A DNA stretch of 64,000 nucleotides from assembly GCF_904846705.1 (NCBI RefSeq), contig NZ_CAJHBS010000008.1, forward strand, positions 47,174 through 111,173, in the 5' to 3' direction. Below, piece by piece: positions 39,292 through 47,413 of this stretch (within the stretch, counting starts at the first letter, position 1; each line of letters starts with the position of its first letter). The translations under genes were made by a program, and so were the position numbers. The notes beneath the pieces were generated by a model. That model was given only the letters and a program-made list of their open reading frames with translations. It searched no databases and was not told where the DNA came from. Source of the stretch: Psychrobacter sp. Pi2-52. Lineage in GTDB: Bacteria; Pseudomonadota; Gammaproteobacteria; Pseudomonadales; Moraxellaceae.

Positions 39292-40398
39292 TTAGTCTCT
39301 TTCTAGCACCACTCTATAGCGAGCATTACCACTCTCTAGTCGCTCAAATGCTTCATTAATCTCAGACATTTTATACGTTTCAGTGACTGGCTGAATATTA
39401 TGTCGCGCAGCAAAATCTAGCATTTTACGCAGCGTCGCTGGTGAGCCAACTGGCGAGCCTGATAGACTGTTCTGAGCCATAATCATTGGCGCAGCCGATA
39501 TCTCTAGTGGCGCTTCTAACAGCCCAACAAAATGCAGCTTACCTTTTGGTCTTAGCGTCTTGATTACGATATCCCAGTTCATATCAACGTTCACTGTTGA
39601 AATGATTAAATCAAAAGAACCTGCAGCCTTTTCAATTTCGCTATCGTCTCTTGAGTTTAGTGAATGGTGAGCGCCCATCTCTTTTGCTTCTTCCATTTTT
39701 GATTCACTGGTAAATGCCGTCACTTCACAGCCCCACGCGTTGGCAAACTGCAATGCCAAATGACCCAAACCACCAATACCAATTACAGCCACTCTAGAAG
39801 TTGGTTTGATGTCGTACTGCATAAGTGGGTTGAACACTGTGATACCGCCACATAATAGTGGTCCTACCGCGTTAAAATCAAGTCCTTCAGGTATCTTGAT
39901 GACGCTAGTATCTTTTGCGCGTACTTTATCTGCAAAGCCGCCATGGTTACCAATGATCGTACCTTCTTGCTCAGGGCATAAGTTGTGGTCTCCATCGATA
40001 CATAGATCACAAACGTTACAGTATCCTTTATGCCAGCCAAGTCCGACTTTATCGCCCAACTCTAGATGCTTGACGTACTTGCCTTTATTGAGGACTTTAC
40101 CTGCAACCTCATGCCCACCGACAAACGGATATTGAGTTATAGTCAAGTCTATATAAATCCGCTACAGCATCATCCTCGCTAAGCATACTAATGTATAACT
40201 TGCACTCGGTTTCCTTGTATCGAAATTATATTGAACTGACTATATACCCCATTCGTTTTGCCACATCGATAAATCACTATGGCAGATACCGCAGCTATGT
40301 ACTTCGATTTCCACTTCGTGATCGCCTAAAGCACCTGGGTCATATTCATAAGGCTCAAACTTGCCACCTTTCTCTTGTGCTGCATATGCGTTAATCAT
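39292..40398 (-). pseudogene. Ahr/YjgB-like zinc-dependent aldehyde reductase, disrupted by a MITE
   Basis: Reading from ATG 40398 (AAGGAA upstream), the first 52 codons start [20 protein letters not shown] and include the catalytic-zinc segment [12 protein letters not shown], then hit TAG just inside a 103-bp insertion. The remainder continues as [16 protein letters not shown], with the structural-zinc cysteines ([15 protein letters not shown]), the Rossmann motif [13 protein letters not shown] and the C-terminus [11 protein letters not shown]. coli Ahr has NEWGFSQYPLVAGHEV at the junction, so removal of the insert plus one TA copy restores [13 protein letters not shown] exactly. The distal ORF (from a TTG at 40146, no ribosome site) lacks the catalytic Cys and is probably inactive. 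Confidence 0.88.
40140..40242. mobile_element. 103-bp MITE-like element with terminal inverted repeats
   Basis: The left end TAGTCAAGTCTATATAAATC and the inverted right end TAGTCAGTTCAATATAATTT, extended over 26 bp, match at 20 of 26 positions. TA dinucleotides flank both ends (40138-40139 and 40243-40244), a TA target duplication typical of IS630/Tc1-mariner transposases. The element has no coding capacity, so a transposase must act in trans. It interrupts the reductase gene above, which gives an independent empty-site test by reading frame. Confidence 0.82.
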
Positions 40399-40683
40399 AG
40401 TTATTCCTTATTTTCTAGTTTTTTTAGAGATTAGTTTATAGAAATTGATTTATCGTTCTAGCAGCTACTCATCTATTAGTAAAATTAAAATAGTACTATA
40501 AGATATAAACAATTTCTTCAATTAATTTGATTGGACAGACTATAGAAAAGACTGACCCAACTAATCCATTCAACTTACCAGTTTTAGACTAACGTCATAC
40601 AAAGAGTCATACTTAATAGGCAGTAACTCATCAAAAATACTGCTTATCGTCAGAAATATTGCTTTGTTACTTATGTTGCTTTG
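40399..40683. other. Promoter region of the reductase pseudogene
   Basis: 285 bp between the EamA gene and the reductase start. Apart from a 17-bp tandem duplication at 40659-40692, which runs into the EamA stop codon, I see nothing definable. Confidence 0.45.
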
Positions 40684-40692
40684 TTACTTGTA
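40659..40692. repeat. 17-bp tandem duplication across a stop codon
   Basis: ttgctttgttacttatg (40659-40675) and ttgctttgttacttgta (40676-40692) match at 14 of 17 positions. The second copy contains the last codons and stop (minus strand) of the EamA gene. Confidence 0.8.
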
Positions 40693-41619
40693 CAGTGCAC
40701 GCCTTCTTCGATAACCTGTCAATTTTGGCGTCTTCATTACCTGCAATAAAAGACAGATTATCATGAGTGACATTCCTAGCCAGCCGATAGGAGAGAATGT
40801 TTCACCGATTATAATGATAGCCAATATAGTGGCCACGATAGGTTCTAATAACGTGATAAGCGTGGCTTTGCTCGCCTCAATCACTCTCAACGCTTGGCCA
40901 AAAAGTAAATAACCAAAGAACATCGGCGCAATTGCCAGATATAGGGCAACGCTTATATGTTTTGCATCTAAAAACAGGTTTTCCCCTGTTAATAATAATG
41001 ATGGCAACAATAAGATCGCCGACAGACCAAACATGCTTGCCATCGCTGATTTCGAGTTTACCCCGTTCTCTATCATCTGACGTGCTGTCCATGAGTATGT
41101 GGCATAGGTCAATCCTGCAACTAACCCTAACAACACGCCTAGTATTCGATTATTTGCTTGTGCGTTTATATCCAAATATTGGGTTTTTCCCAAGGTTAGC
41201 AAAATGACGCCAACCACACCAAATATAAAACTTACCACCCATCGACTAGTGACTCTTTTATTGCTAATCAGACGCTCCATGATAAAAGTGAAAAATGGTG
41301 CACTGGCAATTGAGATCACTGTACCAATAGCGACACCAGCCAATCTCATAGAGGAATAAAAAGCCAAAGGATAGATAGCAACGCATAGGCTACCGATAAA
41401 TAAGAGACTGGGTTTAGAAAGTAGTTTCTGTCTATCGCTTAGTAAATTATTCTTAGCATTCAATACTAGCAATACACCGCCTACCCCCATCGAAAACGCA
41501 CCAACGGCTAATGGACTAACGTCAGGTATAAAAGCAGACGCTGTACCTGTCGTTCCCCAAAGGACACTGGCAGCTATCACACATAAAATAGCACTTAGAC
41601 TAGATTTATTCTGCAGCAT
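40684..41619 (-). CDS. EamA-family (DMT) transporter
   Basis: 311-residue inner-membrane protein with about ten helices in two EamA repeats. The first begins LSAILCVIAASVLWGTTGTASAFI; the second ends with SKATLITLLEPIVATILAIIIIGETFSPIGWLG, the typical drug/metabolite transporter E-P/GE signature. The substrate cannot be assigned. It lies 89 bp downstream of an AraC-type regulator on the same strand, which may control it. Confidence 0.88.
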   Translation of the reverse strand: MLQNKSSLSAILCVIAASVLWGTTGTASAFIPDVSPLAVGAFSMGVGGVLLVLNAKNNLLSDRQKLLSKPSLLFIGSLCVAIYPLAFYSSMRLAGVAIGTVISIASAPFFTFIMERLISNKRVTSRWVVSFIFGVVGVILLTLGKTQYLDINAQANNRILGVLLGLVAGLTYATYSWTARQMIENGVNSKSAMASMFGLSAILLLPSLLLTGENLFLDAKHISVALYLAIAPMFFGYLLFGQALRVIEASKATLITLLEPIVATILAIIIIGETFSPIGWLGMSLMIICLLLQVMKTPKLTGYRRRRALYK

Positions 41620-41708
41620 AGTAGCTACCTCTAACGTTATAATGAATAATATTATTATAGAGGGTTACAGAATAGAATTTTTGCAGATTAGACGGTTTGT
41701 ATGTCTGG

Positions 41709-42419
41709 TTAGACGTGTTTTAATTTGGAAGGGGCAATACCAAAATATTTAGAAAAGCGGCGGCTAAAAGCACTAACATCCGTATAACCAACCAGTTCGG
41801 CTATGATAGCGATAGGTGAATCAGTATGTAGTAACAAAGCTTGCGCCTTTTGCATTCTGATCTTTGTGATGTACTCAGTGACGGTTTGGTTTGTTTGCGA
41901 TTTGAAGTTCTTTTTAAACTGTGTGGCACTGAGACAAGAGATAGCCGCCAATACTTCGACAGAAAGGTTTTTAGAAAAATTGTGGTGGATATATGCGACG
42001 ACTTCTCTAATTCGAGCATCATATTGCACAAATAGATTTTGTTGTTCTAGGAGTTTATAAAAGGTATCAAACATCAGTCTCTCAACTTCAGGATTGATTT
42101 GATACCTTAACTGACTTTCTGAAAACGCCAAAAATGCCAACAATGGCGCACTTATAGAAAAGACAATTTGTGATGAATGAAGCACATTTTCTGGCAATAG
42201 ATCTGTATCCACAACGATAAACTTTGCATTCTCCTCAGCGCTGAAATAGTGCTTTTCATTTACCTTGACGACAACACATTCGCTTGGGATAACTTTTCCA
42301 GTATAGCTTCCAACTTCAATATTGATTGCCCCTCGCAAAGGCAAAACAAGCTGATGAAAGTCATGAGAATGTCCTCTAGTTTGACGAGTATATGACCTAA
42401 TTGACAGCGTGTTAATCAT
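41709..42419 (-). CDS. AraC-family transcriptional regulator
   Basis: 236 residues. The N-terminal cupin-like sensor domain is recognised by HSHDFHQLVLPLRGAINIEVG and later VVVKVNEKHYFSAEEN. The C-terminal double HTH spans about 135-236 (NLSVEVLAAISCLSATQFKKNF, PIAIIAELVGYTDVSAFSRRF, KYFGIAPSKLK). The ligand is unknown. It probably controls itself and the EamA gene immediately downstream. The RND genes upstream are on the same strand but end 84 bp before it. Confidence 0.9.
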   Translation of the reverse strand: MINTLSIRSYTRQTRGHSHDFHQLVLPLRGAINIEVGSYTGKVIPSECVVVKVNEKHYFSAEENAKFIVVDTDLLPENVLHSSQIVFSISAPLLAFLAFSESQLRYQINPEVERLMFDTFYKLLEQQNLFVQYDARIREVVAYIHHNFSKNLSVEVLAAISCLSATQFKKNFKSQTNQTVTEYITKIRMQKAQALLLHTDSPIAIIAELVGYTDVSAFSRRFSKYFGIAPSKLKHV

Positions 42420-42503
42420 TCAGCATTTTCCACATTGCTACTATTGTGTCATGTCTTAGCTAACTATTTGGTTAGCTATTCGGCTCTCTATGAGAAGTGA
42501 CTA

Positions 42504-45500
42504 TTAGAAGTCACTAGGCTTACCATGTGGAGCCAGCCATTTAGCAAACCATCCAGATAAATCATCCATCAAGGTATAGACGACAGGAATGACAACCAAG
42601 CTCAATAGCGTAGAGGTTACCAGACCACCCAGTACCGCTGCTGCCATCGGTCGCCTAAAAGTAGGATCTGCATCGCCCCAACCAAATACTAGAGGCAACA
42701 TACCTGCACCCATCGCAATGGTCGTCATGATGATAGGCCGCGCACGCTTACGACAGGCATCCATAATGGCTTCAAAGCGCGCCAGCCCTCGGCGCTGGGC
42801 AATCAACGCATAATCGACCAATAGAATAGAGTTTTTGGTCGCAATACCCATGAGCATAATAAAGCCAATCATCGAAGGCATCGATAAGCTGCTACTGGTA
42901 ATAACCAAGCCAACAAACGCCCCACCGATCGATAGAGGGAGCGCCATTAGAATGGTAAAAGGCTGCAACAAACGACCAAATAGTAGAATCAGCACGCCTA
43001 AAATACAAACCACACCGACGGACATCGCAATGATAAAGCCACTAAAGAGGTCTGCCATGTTTTCGGCTTGACCTTGATCGATGATGGTAATCGAAGGCGG
43101 CAGTTGCTGCATGGTCGGCACTGCTTTGACCGCTTGTACCAAATCGCCAAGCTCGCCACTCGCAGGTTGTACCGTGATACTAATAGCACGCTCTCGATCC
43201 AGTCTACTAATCTGCGCAGGTCCAGTGCCAAAGTCTAGCGTAGCTACCTCACCGACGCGCACGCCTTGACCGGCAGGCATAGTACTCGGCACGTACAAAC
43301 CTTCTAGCTGGCTAACATTCTGCTTAGCCACGTCAGGTAGACGTACGACGATTGGTACTTGGCGCGTATCAAGATTAAGCTTGGACAATTGCTGTTCATA
43401 GTCGCCTACGGTCGCCACACGTAGAGTCGTAGCGATATCTTGCGTGGTCACCCCTTTGTCAGCCATTGCCAATCTATCTGGCGTTACCGTTAGCTCTTGG
43501 CGTGGTAGACTGCGATCACTGGTTACAGCGCCTGCACTTGGTAGCCCCCGAATCTCAGACATGATTTTTTGTGCAGTTTGTTCAAGCAATTGCGGGTTAG
43601 TACTGGTTAATGAAAAGTTATAGCCACTTTCACCACCACTCGATAGCCCGACTGTAAACCGTGCTCCTGGCACTTCTGTCATTAGCTTACTAATTTTGCG
43701 CTCTATCTCTTGCTTAGTGCCTCGTTCTGCACGCGGAGCAAGCACGATATCCAAGCCCGCGATGTTTTCAGCCTTACCGCCGCCACCATCTGACGCACCC
43801 ATCGACGCCTGCGCCTCTCCCACTGAGGTAAAGATGTTGGTCACCTCAGGCATGGCCAAAATACGAGCACTCGCTAGCGCCGCCACGCGCTCAGTATCTG
43901 CCAACGACACGTCAGGTGTCAGCTCAATAGCCACTCGAGTTTGATCGATATCATTATCAGGGATAAATGACGTGGGTAACAGCTTAATCAGAGCTAGCGA
44001 TGCCACAAATAAAACAAGCGTTGCACCCATGGTTAGCCAGCGATGATGTAGAGTCCAAGACACAATCTTAAGATAGTACTTCATCATCGCGCTTTGTTTT
44101 TCGACGTGCTTTTTCTCAGGTCGTAAGATATAAGCTGCCATCATAGGGGTAATCAGGCGCGCCACCATTAGCGAGGCAAAAATTGATAAGGCAGCTGTCC
44201 AACCAAACTGACGGAAAAACTGTCCAACGATACCGCCCATAAAGGCTGTTGGTAAAAACACCGCAATCAAAGTAAAAGTAGTCGCGACAACGGCCAGACC
44301 GATTTCATCAGCGGCTTCCATCGCCGCTTCATAAGGCGTCTTACCCATGCGTAGATGACGTATGATGTTTTCTACTTCAACGATTGCATCATCGACCAGC
44401 ACCCCAATGACTAATGATAATGCCAGTAGTGAGATGATATTCAGACTAAAGCCAAACAGATACATACCTAAAAAGGTTGGAATGACTGATAATGGCAAAG
44501 CGACCGCGGCAACGATAGTCGCGCGTATATTGCGCAAAAACAGGAAGACTACCACTACAGCCAACAGCCCACCTTCGGTGAGCATTCTTAACGAGGCTTC
44601 ATAATCTTCTGCAATGGGTGTGGCTCGGTCATAGACTTTTTCAATACTGATATTACCGACATCAGCAGTCAGCTTGGCAAGCTCTTCATCGACCAGCTCC
44701 ATCACGTCGACCTCACTGGCACCGCGCGAGCGAGTGATGTTAAATGCCACTACGGTTTGACCGTCTAGCTTGGCAATCGAGCTTGGATCTGCTGCGCCGT
44801 CAGTGATTTCTGCCATCCGACCTAAAGCTTGTGTGCCTCCTGTAGGGACAGCCACTTGCAAATCGTTTAGCTCATTTGCTCGCTCAACGGCACCGAGAAC
44901 ACGGATGGTCTGAGTCGTATTGCCAACTTCCGCCTCCCCGCCAGAGCTGTCTTGCTGGATACCAGCGATTTGCTGCGATAATTGCGAAATAGAAAACTTC
45001 AGACCACTTAATGCAATCGGGTCGGCAGCAACTGTAATCTCACGCTGTAGCCCACCAACACGACTCACGGTACTAACGCCTGGTATGTCAGATAGCCGTT
45101 TGGTAACGGTATCATCGACAAACCACGATAGATCTTCCACACTCATATTTTCAGCAGCGACAGAGTACGTAACTACTGGAAATCCAGCAGTAGATACTTT
45201 GGTAATAATAGGATCGTTGGCGGCAGCTGGTAGATCACCACGTACTTCGCCGACTGCTGACCGTACATCGTCTACCGCTTCTTGAATGTCTTTTTCTAAA
45301 GTAAATTCAGTGGCAATGGTCGCCGCACCCGTCTGTAGCGTGGTGCGAATATGACTCACGCCTTCGATACTGGTCAGTTTATTTTCAATCTTTTTGGCGA
45401 TATCGTTTTCGAGCTGTGAAGGCGCAGCACCCGGTAGCGTCACCGTGACTACCACCGCTGGCAAGTCTATATCCGGAAACTGCTGGACTTTCATTTTCAT

Positions 45501-45593
45501 GAAACCGTAAATGCCGCCCAACGTCAGCAGCACAAATAGCAAGATAGCAACGAGCGGGTTCTTTATCGAATAAGCGGAGACGTTTAAGCTCAT
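42504..45593 (-). CDS. RND-family efflux permease
   Basis: 1029-residue inner-membrane proton/drug antiporter of the AcrB/MdtC superfamily. Twelve membrane helices, two large periplasmic loops and a pseudo-duplicated structure are visible. The proton-relay motif in TM4 is SLVIGVLVDDAIVEVENI. The N-terminus (MSLNVSAYSIKNPLVAILLF) and GIATKNSILLVDYA near the end fit the family. It overlaps the adaptor gene by 4 bases. No outer-membrane channel gene is adjacent, so a TolC-like partner is expected elsewhere. Substrate unknown. Confidence 0.94.
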   Translation of the reverse strand: MSLNVSAYSIKNPLVAILLFVLLTLGGIYGFMKMKVQQFPDIDLPAVVVTVTLPGAAPSQLENDIAKKIENKLTSIEGVSHIRTTLQTGAATIATEFTLEKDIQEAVDDVRSAVGEVRGDLPAAANDPIITKVSTAGFPVVTYSVAAENMSVEDLSWFVDDTVTKRLSDIPGVSTVSRVGGLQREITVAADPIALSGLKFSISQLSQQIAGIQQDSSGGEAEVGNTTQTIRVLGAVERANELNDLQVAVPTGGTQALGRMAEITDGAADPSSIAKLDGQTVVAFNITRSRGASEVDVMELVDEELAKLTADVGNISIEKVYDRATPIAEDYEASLRMLTEGGLLAVVVVFLFLRNIRATIVAAVALPLSVIPTFLGMYLFGFSLNIISLLALSLVIGVLVDDAIVEVENIIRHLRMGKTPYEAAMEAADEIGLAVVATTFTLIAVFLPTAFMGGIVGQFFRQFGWTAALSIFASLMVARLITPMMAAYILRPEKKHVEKQSAMMKYYLKIVSWTLHHRWLTMGATLVLFVASLALIKLLPTSFIPDNDIDQTRVAIELTPDVSLADTERVAALASARILAMPEVTNIFTSVGEAQASMGASDGGGGKAENIAGLDIVLAPRAERGTKQEIERKISKLMTEVPGARFTVGLSSGGESGYNFSLTSTNPQLLEQTAQKIMSEIRGLPSAGAVTSDRSLPRQELTVTPDRLAMADKGVTTQDIATTLRVATVGDYEQQLSKLNLDTRQVPIVVRLPDVAKQNVSQLEGLYVPSTMPAGQGVRVGEVATLDFGTGPAQISRLDRERAISITVQPASGELGDLVQAVKAVPTMQQLPPSITIIDQGQAENMADLFSGFIIAMSVGVVCILGVLILLFGRLLQPFTILMALPLSIGGAFVGLVITSSSLSMPSMIGFIMLMGIATKNSILLVDYALIAQRRGLARFEAIMDACRKRARPIIMTTIAMGAGMLPLVFGWGDADPTFRRPMAAAVLGGLVTSTLLSLVVIPVVYTLMDDLSGWFAKWLAPHGKPSDF

Positions 45594-46882
45594 GGCTGTG
45601 CCTGCACTGGCTTACTGGTTTGAGATACGCCATCAACAACACGTACTAGGTCACCATCATTTAAGAAGCTGCCGCCCTGCTTTACGATACGACTGTCACT
45701 TGGCAAAGGCTCTAACACTGCTACGCTTTCGCCCAGTCGCTCACCCAACGTCACTCGCTGCTGCTTGATACGTCCCATTGATCGATCGTCTCGAGTAGTC
45801 GATTCAGTAACGAGCATCACATAATCATAACCATCATTACTGACCACGGCGCTATTAGGAATCGTTTGTGTGCTGGTACTTCCTAATAGGAACTCACCTG
45901 TTTGGTACATGCCTGCACGTATCTTTGAGTTGGCAGCTAGGCTGGCATAAATCGTAATTTGACGGTTGTTGTCTGCGGTGGGCGCGATGCGATTTACTTG
46001 CCCCATCACTGTATCACCACCCGGAAGACTGACTTGTACAGGCGTACCGACGTTTATATCACCGATAAGCTTAGGATCTATATCTGCTCGCCATTCCAAA
46101 ACCCCGCCTTTGATAATCGTAAATAGCGGATCCCCGCCTGTCACCTGCCCAACTTCTACCATTTTTTCACTGATAATACCGCTGACAGGAGCGACGACTT
46201 TTGCGTTCTCTAATGTCAAACGCTGATTGCTCAAACGAGCTTTGGATGCTTGCAAAGAAGCTCTGGCACGGACTTCCGAAGTACGGTAACGATCGGCTTC
46301 TTGTTTGCTGATGGCATCGATATCGATCAATGGCAACACACGTGCAGCATCAGCGCTAGCATTGGCAAGAGTGGCTTCCGCTTCTGCGACATCTGCTTGC
46401 GCCTGTAGCACTTGCTGCTCCATGGCATCAGTATCGAACACAGCTAAAACTTGACCTGCTCTGACGCGGTCGCCTTCTTCGACCAAAATACGCTCGATAG
46501 CCACACCATTGACTTTTGCACTGACGTTCGCAGTATCCTTAGCATTGATGGTTCCATCGGCACTGAGCGTGCTACCGATATCATCTTGGCTTGGACTGAC
46601 TGTTTCTACTGAGAGTACCGATTGCTCAATACTGGCATCGCTACCAGTTGCCTGATCGTTTGCGACAGAATTAGCAGTTGCTGACTCATCCGTAGCTGCA
46701 TTACTATCATTGCTCCAATACTTGCCAAGCAGCACCCCAATCACTAGTACGGCTGCCAATACGGGCCACAACCATATTGGTGGTTTTGCAGATGGCCTTT
46801 TAGATACAGTGTCAGTTTGACGATATGGCGGCAACTCTGATTCAGCTGACGGCTTAGAATGGGTTTCTTCAAAATCGCTCAT
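45590..46882 (-). CDS. RND efflux periplasmic adaptor subunit
   Basis: 430-residue membrane-fusion protein with a cytoplasmic N-terminus, one membrane anchor (PIWLWPVLAAVLVIGVLLGKYW, about 34-55) instead of a lipoprotein signal, a Ser/Ala/Asp-rich linker, then lipoyl halves (ILVEEGDRVRAGQVLAVFDTD and VVAPVSGIISEKMVEVGQVT) around an alpha-helical hairpin, and a beta-barrel. ATGA overlap with the permease shows an operon. Regulator not adjacent; the AraC gene downstream is a candidate only. Confidence 0.93.
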   Translation of the reverse strand: MSDFEETHSKPSAESELPPYRQTDTVSKRPSAKPPIWLWPVLAAVLVIGVLLGKYWSNDSNAATDESATANSVANDQATGSDASIEQSVLSVETVSPSQDDIGSTLSADGTINAKDTANVSAKVNGVAIERILVEEGDRVRAGQVLAVFDTDAMEQQVLQAQADVAEAEATLANASADAARVLPLIDIDAISKQEADRYRTSEVRARASLQASKARLSNQRLTLENAKVVAPVSGIISEKMVEVGQVTGGDPLFTIIKGGVLEWRADIDPKLIGDINVGTPVQVSLPGGDTVMGQVNRIAPTADNNRQITIYASLAANSKIRAGMYQTGEFLLGSTSTQTIPNSAVVSNDGYDYVMLVTESTTRDDRSMGRIKQQRVTLGERLGESVAVLEPLPSDSRIVKQGGSFLNDGDLVRVVDGVSQTSKPVQAQP

Positions 46883-47413
46883 GATAACTCTCTGTAGGTA
46901 CAGTCAATATTAAAATACTCGATATAGAATGACTAAAAATATCAATCAGTCACAGCAATAATAAAAAGTGACACGCAATCGAAGCAATGTTTGGATAGCC
47001 TGATATAGGGCTATGAGCGTTACTTACAGAGAGTATTACGATGTTCTCTAAAGCACTGTTTATTATTATAATAGTTCATCAAACTATCGAGAATAGCATA
47101 TATTTAGCCATCATCTTATTTTTATATATAGGGTCTAGCGTTCATAAATTTAATTGAAACTTAGACCGAATATCTGTGCAATGTTCAAGGCATATCGACC
47201 AATTTAAAGAAATAAGAGCGCATGTAGTCAATCGCTGAATCTCTGATGTATTCAACGGCTGACTATGGATGGAGTGTTGTCTATAAATAATTTTAACCTT
47301 GCGGCTATACTGTTTGATTATATCCAGAGCTAGGTTCGATGACGCAATGAACCTATTTGCCAATACCGGTACTACACACTAAGCACTGATTACTAGACAC
47401 TGGGTACTAAACG
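46883..47413. other. Intergenic region between recG and the RND operon
   Basis: 531 bp without a supported gene; an ORF of 73 codons (47142-47363, minus) has no ribosome site or recognisable composition. The region should hold the RND operon promoter. A 41-bp inverted repeat lies at 47225-47265. Confidence 0.5.
47225..47265. repeat. 41-bp inverted repeat with TAGTCA ends
   Basis: TAGTCAATCGCTGAAT (47225-47240) is inversely repeated as ATTCAACGGCTGACTA (47250-47265), 13 of 16 pairing. The terminal six bases equal those of the MITE at 40140, but no TA duplication flanks it, so kinship is uncertain. Confidence 0.6.

Noticed and set aside
47142..47363. 73-codon ORF between recG and the RND operon
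   Set aside because: No ribosome site, no signal or domain pattern, and it overlaps an inverted repeat.
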